DNA of 64,000 bases from Streptomyces griseoruber (GTDB taxonomy: Bacteria > Actinomycetota > Actinomycetes > Streptomycetales > Streptomycetaceae): the NCBI RefSeq assembly GCF_001514205.1, contig NZ_KQ948778.1:94270-158269 (forward strand). The letters run 5' to 3'. Shown here piece after piece: positions 1 to 8,034 of this stretch (its first letter is position 1; each line of letters begins with the position of its first letter). The position numbers and the translations under genes were made by a program. Below the pieces are notes generated by a model. That model saw nothing but the letters and a program-made list of their open reading frames with translations, searched no databases and had not been told where the DNA came from.

Positions 1-138
1 TGTCGGCCCTGGCCTGTCGGCCCTGGCCCGGCCGATCCTGGGCCGGTCCGACGCTTAGCCCTTCCGATCCTGGCCCTGTCCGATCCCGGGTCTGCCGACC
101 CTGGGCCCTTCTGACCTCGGGCCCTTCCACCCCAGGAT
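1..138. other. non-coding lead-in with degenerate short repeats
   Basis: No gene is supported between the window start and proA, more than 600 bases in total. The first 28 bases are a perfect 14-bp direct duplication (TGTCGGCCCTGGCC twice); the rest up to 138 is built from scattered variants of GGCCCT and CCTTCC. Reading frames run through the region only because the repeats lack stop codons. It is probably the intergenic space between proA and whatever lies before it; in many actinobacteria that is proB, but no proB sequence is visible here. Confidence 0.6.
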
Positions 139-340
139 CCTTCCGGCCTTCCGGCCTTCCGGCCTTCCGGCCTTCCGGCCTTCCGGCCTTCCGGCCTTCC
201 GGCCTTCCGGCCTTCCGGCCTTCCGGCCTTCCGGCCTTCCGGCCTTCCGGCCTTCCGGCCTTCCGGCCTTCCGGCCTTCCGGCCTTCCGGCCTTCCGGCC
301 TTCCGGCCTTCCGGCCTTCCGGCCTTCCGGCCTTCCGGCC
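139..340. repeat. 8-bp minisatellite (GGCCTTCC)n, about 25 copies
   Basis: An uninterrupted head-to-tail array of the 8-bp unit GGCCTTCC occupies about 200 bases. I see no point substitutions inside it, which suggests recent expansion by slippage or unequal exchange. It lies about 310 bases before the proA start and outside any convincing gene. Because 8 is not a multiple of 3, any peptide read through it has a 24-base (8-residue) period. Confidence 0.95.
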
Positions 341-385
341 CCCAGCGCCTCCAGCCCATCGGGTCTTCTCGCCCCGGGCCCTTCC

Positions 386-540
386 GGCCCCTCCAGCCCC
401 TCGGCTCTTCTCGCCCTCGGCCCCTCCAGCCCCTCGGCTCTTCTCGCCCTCGGCCCCTCCAGCCCCTCGGCCCTTCTCGCCCTCGGCCCCTCCAGCCCCT
501 CGGCCCTTCTCGCCCTCGGCCCCTCGGCCCTTCTCGCCGC
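386..540. repeat. 33-bp tandem repeat, four copies plus a partial one
   Basis: Four consecutive 33-bp units begin at 386, 419, 452 and 485, each running GGCCCCTCCAGCCCCTCGG followed by a CTCTTCTCGCCCTC-type tail. A shortened fifth copy begins at 518. Copies 1-2 and 3-4 differ by one base in the tail (CTCTTC against CCCTTC). The period is a multiple of three, so one minus-strand frame reads an 11-residue repeat, but nothing else supports a gene there. Confidence 0.9.
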
Positions 541-639
541 CCTCGGCCCTTCCGGCCCCGGATCCTTTCGGGCGTCGGGAAGGTGTCTCGGTTTCTGGGA
601 CGGGCCGTGGACGACCATGGCCCCTTCCGCCCGGCGCAC

Positions 640-645
640 TACCCT
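640..645 (+). promoter_or_regulatory. -10 box (TACCCT) for a leaderless proA transcript
   Basis: TACCCT ends exactly 6 bases before the ATG at 652, which would place the transcription start at or next to the A of the start codon. No Shine-Dalgarno sequence precedes that ATG, so a leaderless mRNA is likely. The -35 region is not recognisable. Confidence 0.45.
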
Positions 646-651
646 TCCCGT

Positions 652-1938
652 ATGACCACGCTCTCCCCGTACGACGCCATGTCCCCGGTCACCCAGGCCG
701 CCTACCGTGCCAAGGCCGCCGCCGCCGACCTCGCGCCACTGCCCCGGGCCGCCAAGGACGACGCGCTGCTCGCCATCGCGGACGCGCTGGAGGTCCGTAC
801 GAGCGAGATCGTCGAGGCCAACGCCAAGGACATCGCCAAGGCCCGCGAGGCCGGCACCGCCGAGTCCGTCATCGACCGGCTGACCCTCACGCCGGAGCGG
901 GTGCGGGCCATCGCCTCCGACGTCCGGGACGTCGCCGCCCTGCCCGACCCGGTCGGTGAGGTCGTCCGCGGCTCCACCCTCCCCAACGGCATCGACCTGC
1001 GCCAGGTCCGCGTCCCGCTGGGCGTCGTCGGCATCATCTACGAGGCCCGCCCGAACGTGACGGTGGACGCCGCCGCCCTCTGCCTGAAGTCCGGCAACGC
1101 GGTCCTCCTGCGCGGTTCCGCCTCCGCCTACGAGTCCAACACCGCCCTCGTCCGGGTCCTGCGGGACGCCGTCGGCGGCGCCGGGCTGCCCGCCGACGCC
1201 GTCCAACTGGTGCCCGGCGAGGGCCGGGAGTCCGTGCACGAGCTGATGCGCGCCCGCGGCCTGGTGGACGTCCTCATCCCGCGCGGCGGCGCCTCCCTGA
1301 TCCAGACCGTGGTCATGGAGTCCAAGGTCCCCGTCATCGAGACCGGCACCGGCAACTGCCACGTCTACGTCGACGCCCAGGCCGACATCGACATGGCGAT
1401 CGGCATCCTGATCAACTCCAAGGCCCAGCGGGTCAGCGTCTGCAACGCCGCCGAGACCCTCCTGGTCCACCAGGACATCGCCGCCGAATTCCTGCCCCGC
1501 GCCCTGGACGCCCTCGCCGAGGCCGGGGTCACCGTCCACGCCGACGAAAGGGTCATGGCGTACGCCAAGGACTCCAAGGCGACCGTCGTGGAGGCCACGG
1601 CCGAGGACTGGGAGACCGAGTACCTCTCCTACGACATCGCCGCCGCCGTCGTCGACTCCCTCGACAAGGCCGTCGAGCACATCCGGCTGTGGACCTCCGG
1701 CCACACCGAGGCGATCGTCACCACCTCGCAGCAGGCGGCCCGCCGGTTCACCCAGCTGGTCGACTCCACCACGGTCACCGTGAACGCCTCCACCCGGTTC
1801 ACCGACGGCGGCCAGTTCGGCTTCGGCGCGGAGATCGGCATCTCCACCCAGAAGCTGCACGCCCGGGGCCCGATGGGCCTGCCGGAGCTGACCAGCACCA
1901 AGTACATCGTCACCGGCGACGGACACGTACGGCGCTGA
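652..1938 (+). CDS. proA: glutamate-5-semialdehyde dehydrogenase (gamma-glutamyl phosphate reductase)
   Basis: ProA reduces L-glutamyl-5-phosphate to glutamate-5-semialdehyde with NADPH, the second step of proline synthesis in the cytoplasm. The 428-residue product is full length for the family and keeps its hallmarks: GVVGIIYEARPNVTVDAA, the LLRGSASAYESN segment, IPRGGASLI, the active-site cysteine region VIETGTGNCHVYVD, and the C-terminal GFGAEIGISTQKLHARGPMGL. I chose ATG 652 because a TACCCT box sits 6 bases upstream and homologues are about this length; an in-frame GTG at 583 would only add low-complexity residues. ProB is not visible. The upstream region is entirely tandem repeats, which is unusual for a biosynthetic gene. 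Confidence 0.97.
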   Translation: MTTLSPYDAMSPVTQAAYRAKAAAADLAPLPRAAKDDALLAIADALEVRTSEIVEANAKDIAKAREAGTAESVIDRLTLTPERVRAIASDVRDVAALPDPVGEVVRGSTLPNGIDLRQVRVPLGVVGIIYEARPNVTVDAAALCLKSGNAVLLRGSASAYESNTALVRVLRDAVGGAGLPADAVQLVPGEGRESVHELMRARGLVDVLIPRGGASLIQTVVMESKVPVIETGTGNCHVYVDAQADIDMAIGILINSKAQRVSVCNAAETLLVHQDIAAEFLPRALDALAEAGVTVHADERVMAYAKDSKATVVEATAEDWETEYLSYDIAAAVVDSLDKAVEHIRLWTSGHTEAIVTTSQQAARRFTQLVDSTTVTVNASTRFTDGGQFGFGAEIGISTQKLHARGPMGLPELTSTKYIVTGDGHVRR

Positions 1939-2023
1939 CACGCCGCCGTGAGAGGCGTCTCATCCGACGGATGAATTTCCCTACCGCCTGCCCAAACCGA
2001 CCCCCCAGGTCTACTCTGGATCC

Positions 2024-2584
2024 GTGCCGGAGGACGTGGGGGGCACGCCGTTCCCTGACGGCTGGGAGCCCGACGACGACCACGACCGCGGGGTGTCGGA
2101 CGAAGAGTTCGCCTCCGTGGTCTTCGACGAGGCCTTCGTACGGGCGGCCGTGGTGCACGAGCCGTCCGCCGTAGAGCGCCTGCTGGCCGCCGCCGAGGCG
2201 AGAGCCGAGGCCTCCGAGGCCGAAGCACGCCGCACCCGCGCGCGCGGCGACCGCTACGACGACGCGTACGGCCCCGGCGATTTCGGCCATGATCCCGACT
2301 TCGACGACCTGGACGACGACGACCAGTACGGCCACCGCGGCCCCTTCGGGCCGTACGGCAAACAGGTCCGCTGGCACCGTCCCGTCGCCTGGATGCTCGC
2401 CGTCGTCATGGGCGTCGGCATGGTCGCGCTGGCCTTCGCCGCGGTCTACCGGGGCTCCTCCTCCGGCAGCCGGGACCAGGTGCCGCCGCCCGCCTCGACC
2501 GGGCTGGAACAGGGCAGCGCGGCGCCCCCCGCCTCCGTCGACCAGTCCAGGCCGGCGGTATCGGCCGTGCCCCGCACGCCCTGA
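2024..2584 (+). CDS. single-pass membrane protein of unknown function with N-terminal SVVFDExFVRAA motif
   Basis: The 186-residue protein has an acidic cytoplasmic N-terminus, the segment SVVFDEAFVRAA near residues 31-42, an Ala/Glu-rich helix around 48-72, an Asp-rich linker, one membrane span near 121-142 (WMLAVVMGVGMVALAFAA) and a short Pro/Ser-rich exterior tail. The next gene carries almost the same N-terminal motif and the same topology, so the two are probably paralogues acting together. The GTG start is supported by TACTCT ending 6 bases upstream and by the lack of a ribosome-binding site. I do not recognise a function; the pair occupies a conserved position between proA and nadD in streptomycetes as I recall it. 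Confidence 0.8.
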   Translation: MPEDVGGTPFPDGWEPDDDHDRGVSDEEFASVVFDEAFVRAAVVHEPSAVERLLAAAEARAEASEAEARRTRARGDRYDDAYGPGDFGHDPDFDDLDDDDQYGHRGPFGPYGKQVRWHRPVAWMLAVVMGVGMVALAFAAVYRGSSSGSRDQVPPPASTGLEQGSAAPPASVDQSRPAVSAVPRTP

Positions 2585-2684
2585 GGCCCGGGCCTGTCCG
2601 GCGCGCCGAACCTGGTGAGAACCTGTCAGAACTTGTCGCGCAGCGGGGCGTTTACCCGAGCCCCCCGCGACCTACCCTGAAAGT

Positions 2685-3752
2685 ATGAGCGGGCCTGGCG
2701 ACCCACCGGAGGGGACACCCGAGGGCGCTCCCGGAGGTGGAGAGGACGAATACCGATCCGTCGTCTTCGACGAATCGTTCGTCCGCGCTGCCCGGCTCCA
2801 GGAGTACTCGGCCCTGGAGCGCATGGCCGACCACGCGCCCGCCGTACGCCGCCGCCCGCCCCTGCACCGGGGTCTGTCCCGGCAGGCCCTGATCCTGGTC
2901 CTGCTGATCGCCGTCGCCTTCGGCACCGCGATCTACATGGGCGTACGCAACCCGTACCAGAGCTCCGCCACACGGCGGGCCGTGGAACCCCTGCAGATGA
3001 CCGTCGTCCCGCTGGCCCCGCTGGGGGTGGTGCCCGGCACGGCCGACACCGCGTCGCTGTTCGCCCACAGCCCGGCCGCGCGGTTCCGCGTCGGCGCCGA
3101 GGGGATCCCGCTGCCGGCCGCCCGGCGCACCGCGCACTTCTCCGACAGCCAGGTGGTCACCGCCCTGACCACCGCCAAGGAGTACCTGGTGCGCTCCTCC
3201 CTCTACCCGGAGGTGCTCACCGGGCAGGAGGTGCAGCCGGTGCGCGGGCTGATCGACGCCGAGCAGCTCGACCAGTTCGACCAGAGCTTCAGCCATCCGG
3301 CGGCCGACGGGCGGCACGCGCCGACCGGCTGGCTGGTGCGTTTCGACCCCGCCCGGACGGAGCTGGCCGACCGCAAGGTCCGGGTCCAGGGCACGCTGAC
3401 GGTCACCGAGACCGACTCGGCGACGCTGGAGGTCACCGCGGAGCACACCTTCGTGTACGCGCTGCGGCCGGCCGGGGCCGACGCGAAGGCACCGGCCTCC
3501 CTGTTCACCGTCCGCCGGGAGCTGCTGTTCCGGTTCGACCGGGAGGATCTGCGGACCCGCCAGACGCAGATCGTCGCGGCGACCGTGCAGGCGGGGCCGC
3601 TGTCCTGCGCGGAGGACTCCACGAACCATCTGCGGCCGCTGCTGGCCGGCCAGACCGCGGCGGGCCGTCCGGCCGGGACCGATCCGTACGCGGCCGGCAG
3701 CGCCGCGGCGTGGTGCGGGACGCTGGCGGCCGGTGCGGAACCGAAGTTCTGA
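2685..3752 (+). CDS. single-pass membrane protein of unknown function, larger partner of the preceding gene
   Basis: The 355-residue protein has a Gly/Pro-rich start, SVVFDESFVRAARLQEYSALER near residues 25-46, a basic stretch, one membrane span near 67-86 (ALILVLLIAVAFGTAIYMG) and a large exterior domain of about 265 residues that I cannot assign. The exterior part has several cysteines (for example LSCAEDS and AAWCGT near the end), compatible with disulfides outside the cell. TACCCT lies exactly 6 bases before the ATG, with TTTACC 16 bases further upstream, so a leaderless transcript separate from the previous gene is plausible. The shared N-terminal motif suggests both proteins bind the same cytoplasmic partner; that is inference. 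Confidence 0.8.
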   Translation: MSGPGDPPEGTPEGAPGGGEDEYRSVVFDESFVRAARLQEYSALERMADHAPAVRRRPPLHRGLSRQALILVLLIAVAFGTAIYMGVRNPYQSSATRRAVEPLQMTVVPLAPLGVVPGTADTASLFAHSPAARFRVGAEGIPLPAARRTAHFSDSQVVTALTTAKEYLVRSSLYPEVLTGQEVQPVRGLIDAEQLDQFDQSFSHPAADGRHAPTGWLVRFDPARTELADRKVRVQGTLTVTETDSATLEVTAEHTFVYALRPAGADAKAPASLFTVRRELLFRFDREDLRTRQTQIVAATVQAGPLSCAEDSTNHLRPLLAGQTAAGRPAGTDPYAAGSAAAWCGTLAAGAEPKF

Positions 3753-3776
3753 GTCTGCGGGCCGGCCCCGCGATTC

Positions 3777-4862
3777 TCAGGAGGTGCTTTCCGCAGGGGG
3801 CTCCTCATCCCGCTGCGGCGTGCCCGTGAAGCCGTCGAAGCCTCGGCGGACTCGGCCGCCCAGGCCGCCGGCGCCGCCCGCGATGTCGGTGACCAGCTTC
3901 ATCAGCGGGTCCTTGGAGGTCTTGATGTTGGTCGCGTAGTGGGAGGCGGACTCGCGGAAGGAGTCGGAGACCGAGGTGTTCTTGTCCTCGTCACGGCGCG
4001 GGTAGTGGCCGTCCATGATCCGCTGGTGGTCGCGGGACTCGGCCCACTTCTTCAGCTCCGCCGCCCGGACCGTGGCGAAGGGGTGCGTACGGGGCAGGAC
4101 GTTCAGGATCTTCAGGACGGAGTCGCGCAGGTCGCCGCTCTCCTCGTACTCCTCGGCCTGCTTCAGGAACGCGTCCACGTTCATCTCGTGCAGATGGTTG
4201 CCGCCGGCCAGCTTCATCAGACCGCGCATCGAGGCCTTCAGGTCCTGGCCGACGAGGAGACCGGCACGGTCGGCGGACAGCTCCGACTTGCGGAACCACT
4301 CGCGCAGCGCCGTGACGATCGCCATGATCGCGATGGTGCCCAGCGGGATCCAGGCGACCCGGATGGCGAGGTTCGTCAGGAAGAGCAGGATCGTGCGGTA
4401 CACCGCGTGCCCGGACAGGGCATGGCCCACCTCGTGACCGATGACGGCCCGCATCTCCTCCTCGTCGAGCAGTTCGACGAGACCGGTGGTGACCACGATG
4501 ATCGGCTCGTCCAGGCCGATGCACATCGCGTTCGGCTGCGGGTCCTGGTTGACGTACATCGGCGGGACCTTCTCCAGGTCCAGGATGTAGCACGCGTCCC
4601 GCAGCATGTCGTTGAGGTGCGTGAACTGCTGGTCGGAGACCCGCACCGAGTCGGACAGGAACAGCAGCCTCAGGCTCCGCTCGGGCAGCAGCCCGCTGAG
4701 TGCCTTGAACACCGTGTCGAAACCGCTCAGCTTGCGCAGCGCCACCAGGGCGGAGCGGTCGGCCGGGTGCTCGTACGCGCGCGAGGAGATCCCGGGGAAC
4801 CGTGTGCGCTGCCTGCTCGGCACGTTCTCGGAGCCGTTGTTCTCGCGGCCGTCGTCGGACAT
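3777..4862 (-). CDS. M48 family metallopeptidase (membrane HtpX/YcaL-like)
   Basis: This is a zinc endopeptidase of the M48 family. The 361-residue product has the HEVGH zinc motif at about residues 143-147, a hydrophobic segment just after it (LLFLTNLAIRVAWIPLGTIAIMAIVTAL), and the downstream glutamate motif ELSADRAGLL that supplies the third zinc ligand. The ends are hydrophilic. ATG 4862 is preceded by GGGGGAG; an in-frame ATG 12 bases further upstream (4874) contains that ribosome-binding site and is less likely. It runs convergently toward the preceding membrane-protein gene. A role in membrane-protein or envelope quality control is known for the family; the specific substrate is unknown. 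Confidence 0.9.
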   Translation of the reverse strand: MSDDGRENNGSENVPSRQRTRFPGISSRAYEHPADRSALVALRKLSGFDTVFKALSGLLPERSLRLLFLSDSVRVSDQQFTHLNDMLRDACYILDLEKVPPMYVNQDPQPNAMCIGLDEPIIVVTTGLVELLDEEEMRAVIGHEVGHALSGHAVYRTILLFLTNLAIRVAWIPLGTIAIMAIVTALREWFRKSELSADRAGLLVGQDLKASMRGLMKLAGGNHLHEMNVDAFLKQAEEYEESGDLRDSVLKILNVLPRTHPFATVRAAELKKWAESRDHQRIMDGHYPRRDEDKNTSVSDSFRESASHYATNIKTSKDPLMKLVTDIAGGAGGLGGRVRRGFDGFTGTPQRDEEPPAESTS

Positions 4863-5006
4863 GTACTCCCCCATGTGCGTCTGTGTGGCCCTCTTCGTGC
4901 GGCCCGCCCTTTGCGGACCCTTGTGCGGCCCTTTGCGCCCCCGAAGCAGAGCCCAGCCTAGGCGGAGTTACCGTGGACGGGCACTACACCGAAGGAGTCC
5001 CGAACC

Positions 5007-5159
5007 ATGGAGCAGCACCCCGCGGCCGTCTGGCTGACCGAGGCCGCCCGACAGCAGGGGGCGGGGAACCTTCTCCGTGTCGTACTGATCGTGATGATCC
5101 TGGGCTGTGTGCTCACCGCGTGGTTCGTACTGCGGGGCTACAAGCGGAAGGACGACTGA
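5007..5159 (+). CDS. 50-residue single-span membrane protein
   Basis: A small gene with a good GAAGGAG site 9 bases before the ATG. The product has a hydrophilic 20-residue start (MEQHPAAVWLTEAARQQGAG), one membrane helix (VVLIVMILGCVLTAWFVL) and a basic end (RGYKRKDD), predicting a cytoplasmic C-terminus. It is too short for a catalytic role. It is followed 107 bases later by a second miniature membrane protein and then nadD. Function unknown; the clean ribosome-binding site and consistent topology make it likely to be real. Confidence 0.7.
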   Translation: MEQHPAAVWLTEAARQQGAGNLLRVVLIVMILGCVLTAWFVLRGYKRKDD

Positions 5160-5266
5160 GTCCGCGCGAAGGTTCCCATTGGCGGAGTCGGCGTGATCGC
5201 CGCCGACCGCCCCGCTTACGATGGGCCGACGTCTTTATCCCGCCCACCGGATAGGTCCTGCCGAAG

Positions 5267-5431
5267 ATGAGCCTTCACAGCGCCGCTGCCCAGCTGGTCA
5301 CCCTCGCCGCCGAGGGCGAGGAGCACGGTGGCAACCACGACAGCCTGAACCCGCTGCTCACCGGCGGTGGCGCGTTCATCATCCTGATGCTTCTGCTCTG
5401 GGTCACCACGCGCTTCAACCGCGACCGCTGA
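5267..5431 (+). CDS. 54-residue single-span membrane protein
   Basis: A second miniature membrane protein: an Ala-rich N-terminal third, a His/Glu-rich middle (AAEGEEHGGNHDS), one helix (GGAFIILMLLLWVTTRF) and a basic end (NRDR). The ATG lies about 90 bases before nadD. No strong ribosome-binding site is visible directly upstream. The protein resembles a small conserved streptomycete protein encoded before nadD, as I recall it, but no function is known to me. Its proximity to the 50-residue protein suggests they could act together. Confidence 0.65.
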   Translation: MSLHSAAAQLVTLAAEGEEHGGNHDSLNPLLTGGGAFIILMLLLWVTTRFNRDR

Positions 5432-5519
5432 GGCACTCCGTGTTGATGCCGTCCATAGCTTGGCATTTCGGGCATCGGCCGGCCGGTGCCCTCAGGACGG
5501 GCCGGTAGGGTCTGCACGC

Positions 5520-6146
5520 ATGGGAGAGCAGGACATGCCTACCGGCCCGTCGAACCCGGGAAAGCGCCGCATGGGGGTCATGGGCGGAACGTTCGATCCG
5601 ATCCACCACGGACACCTCGTGGCGGCCAGCGAGGTCGCCGCGCAGTTCCACCTGGACGAGGTCGTGTTCGTCCCCACCGGTGAGCCCTGGCAGAAGAGCC
5701 ACCGCCGGGTCTCCCCGGCCGAGGACCGCTATCTGATGACGGTCATCGCGACCGCCGAGAACCCCCAGTTCTCGGTCAGCCGTATCGACATCGACCGCGG
5801 CGGTGCCACCTACACCGTGGACACCCTGCGCGACCTGCGGGCCCTCAACCCCGACACCGACCTCTTCTTCATCACCGGTGCCGACGCCCTCGGTCAGATC
5901 CTGACCTGGCGCGACAGCGAGGAGCTGTTCTCCCTGGCGCACTTCATCGGGGTCACCCGGCCCGGCCACCACCTCACGGACCCCGGTCTCCCGGAGGGCG
6001 GCGTCTCCCTCGTGGAGGTTCCCGCGCTGGCCATCTCCTCGACGGACTGCCGTGCGAGAGTCGCCAAGGGAGACCCCATCTGGTACATGGTGCCGGACGG
6101 AGTCGTGCGTTACATCGACAAGCGCGAGCTGTACCGCGGCGAGTGA
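5520..6146 (+). CDS. nadD: nicotinate-nucleotide adenylyltransferase
   Basis: NadD transfers AMP from ATP to nicotinate mononucleotide to make deamido-NAD, a required step of NAD synthesis. The nucleotidyltransferase signature GGTFDPIHHGHL is near residue 22 and the C-terminal ISSTDCR-type motif, GADALGQILTW and the phosphate-binding serines are all present. The 208-residue length is normal. I start at ATG 5520, which has TAGGGT 8 bases upstream; ATG 5535 preceded by AGCAGGA is an alternative. nadD, the LCP-like gene, rsfS and the phosphatase follow in order on the same strand, as in mycobacteria and other streptomycetes. Confidence 0.95.
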   Translation: MGEQDMPTGPSNPGKRRMGVMGGTFDPIHHGHLVAASEVAAQFHLDEVVFVPTGEPWQKSHRRVSPAEDRYLMTVIATAENPQFSVSRIDIDRGGATYTVDTLRDLRALNPDTDLFFITGADALGQILTWRDSEELFSLAHFIGVTRPGHHLTDPGLPEGGVSLVEVPALAISSTDCRARVAKGDPIWYMVPDGVVRYIDKRELYRGE

Positions 6147-6162
6147 GCCGAGAGGGGTACCG

Positions 6163-7902
6163 GTGAACGACCGATATGACGCGGGGTACGGGGGCGACCC
6201 GTACGAGCTCGTCGGCTACGACGAGTACGGGCAGCCGATCTACCGGCAGGTGACGCCCGCCCAGCCGCCCCAGCAGCAGGGCTACGACCCCTACGGGCAG
6301 CAGGAACAGCAGGGGCAGCAGGGGTACCAGAACCAGCAGGGCTACGGGTACGACCCGTACGCCCAGACCGGTCAGCAGGCGCCCCCCTACGACCCGTACG
6401 GCACCGCCGTCCAGCAGACCGGGGGCGGCTACGCCCCGTACGACACCGGTACCGCCGCCCCGTACGACCCCTACGGGCAGACCGTCGTCGGCGCACAGCA
6501 GCCCCGGGCCGAGCAGCCCCGTACCGCCGAGCAGACCGCCTACATCCCGCAGCAGGCCGGACCGGCCTCGGACGAGACGGACGAGCGGGCCGGGGACGAG
6601 ACCCCCGAGCGGGACGGGCCGGAGTACCACACCGGGCAGTTCGCGTTCGTGGAGGAGCCCGACGGGGACTCCGAGGACGTCATCGACTGGCTGAACTTCA
6701 CCGAGAACCGCACCGAGCGCCGCGAGGAGGCCAAGCGCCGCGCCCGCAGCCGGCTCGTCGCGCTCACCGTCGTCCTCGCCCTGGTGGCGGTCGGCGGCGT
6801 GGGCTACCTCTGGTTCGCCGGGAAGCTGCCCGGACTGTCCTCGTCCACCGGCTCCAAGGCCGGCACCACCACCGCGAGCGCCGCCCAGAAGCGGGACGTG
6901 GTCGTCGTCCACCTCCACAACACCTCCGGGGGCGGCACCAGCACGGCGCTGCTCGTCGACAACACCACCACCAAGCGGGGCACCACCGTCCTGCTGCCCA
7001 ACTCCCTCGTCCTCACCGACACGGACGGCACCACCACGACCCTCGCCAAGTCCGTCGACGACGACGGCTCCGACGGCACCCGGGACGCCCTGGACACCGT
7101 CCTCGGCACCGACATCGAGGGCACCTGGCGGCTGGACACCCCCTATCTGCAGAACCTCGTCGACCTCGTCGGCAACATCGAGGTCGACACCGACACCGAC
7201 GTCCCCGACCCGGCCGCCAAGAAGAAGGGCCAGGCCCCCCTCGTCAACAAGGGCGAGGACCAGACCCTCAGCGGCAAGATGGCCGTCGCCTACGCCACCT
7301 ACCGTGCCTCCGGTGAGGCGCAGAACGCCCAGCTGGAGCGGTTCGGCCAGGTCATGCAGGGCGTCCTGCGCAAGGTCTCCTCCGATCCGGGCGCGGCGAC
7401 CACCACCGTCGAGACGCTCGCCCAGATCCTGGACCCCTCCCTCACCGACAAGGACCTCGGCACCTTCCTCGCCAAGCTCTCCGACCTCGCCAAGGGCGGC
7501 GACTACAAGACCGCGCTGCTGCCGGTGCAGGCGGACGGCACGCTCAGCGCCGAGGACAGCGCGAGCGTCGTCAAGGACGTCCTCGGCGGCACCGCGAAGA
7601 GCCCCGACAAGGACGCGGCCGTCAGCGTCTCCGTGCAGAACGCCGGCGGCACCAAGGCCGACACCGAGGACGCGCGCGTGGTGCTCCTCAACGGCGGCTT
7701 CACCTTCCTGGACGGCGGTACGGCCCCGGCCGCGCAGGCCGCCTCCCGGGTGCTGTACGCGGACGCCGCCGACAAGGAGAACGCCACCGAGGTCGCCAAG
7801 ACCCTGGGCCTGCCCACCAGCACCGTGAAGAAGGGGAAGGTCTCCGGGAACGCCGATGTGTCCGTCGTCCTCGGCCAGGACTACGAGCCCTCGTCGTCGT
7901 AG
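6163..7902 (+). CDS. membrane-anchored LytR-CpsA-Psr-like protein with LytR C-terminal domain; catalytic residues apparently lost
   Basis: The 579-residue product starts with about 165 residues rich in Tyr, Pro, Gly and Gln (repeated YDPYG units), likely a disordered cytoplasmic tail. One membrane span lies near residues 197-217, followed by an LCP-like extracytoplasmic domain and a C-terminal LytR_C-like domain (SVQNAGGTKADTEDARVVL). LCP enzymes normally attach anionic polymers to peptidoglycan through conserved arginines. Here the usual PRD of the first motif reads PNS, and the second motif reads YRASGEAQNAQLERF instead of an Arg/Asp-rich one, so it may be a non-catalytic homologue. The GTG start follows GAGAGGGG and lies 16 bases after nadD. 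Confidence 0.8.
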   Translation: MNDRYDAGYGGDPYELVGYDEYGQPIYRQVTPAQPPQQQGYDPYGQQEQQGQQGYQNQQGYGYDPYAQTGQQAPPYDPYGTAVQQTGGGYAPYDTGTAAPYDPYGQTVVGAQQPRAEQPRTAEQTAYIPQQAGPASDETDERAGDETPERDGPEYHTGQFAFVEEPDGDSEDVIDWLNFTENRTERREEAKRRARSRLVALTVVLALVAVGGVGYLWFAGKLPGLSSSTGSKAGTTTASAAQKRDVVVVHLHNTSGGGTSTALLVDNTTTKRGTTVLLPNSLVLTDTDGTTTTLAKSVDDDGSDGTRDALDTVLGTDIEGTWRLDTPYLQNLVDLVGNIEVDTDTDVPDPAAKKKGQAPLVNKGEDQTLSGKMAVAYATYRASGEAQNAQLERFGQVMQGVLRKVSSDPGAATTTVETLAQILDPSLTDKDLGTFLAKLSDLAKGGDYKTALLPVQADGTLSAEDSASVVKDVLGGTAKSPDKDAAVSVSVQNAGGTKADTEDARVVLLNGGFTFLDGGTAPAAQAASRVLYADAADKENATEVAKTLGLPTSTVKKGKVSGNADVSVVLGQDYEPSSS

Positions 7903-8034
7903 CCCCCGTCGTCGTAGCCCCCGTCACAGCCGCAGCACCCCCCTCGCGACCTGGTGATCCCTTAATCGCGTGGGGGGCCGTCGGTGGTCCGTGAGACCCT
8001 TGAGGGCAAACGACCGCCGACGGAAAGCCACGTA

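Noticed and set aside
139..540. CRISPR-like array
   Set aside because: Units are 8 and 33 bases repeated without unique spacers and no cas genes are near.
55..1941. Long minus-strand open frame across the repeats and proA
   Set aside because: It is open only because the repeats lack stops and because of codon bias opposite proA; composition is Gly/Arg/Asp-rich low complexity with no domain.
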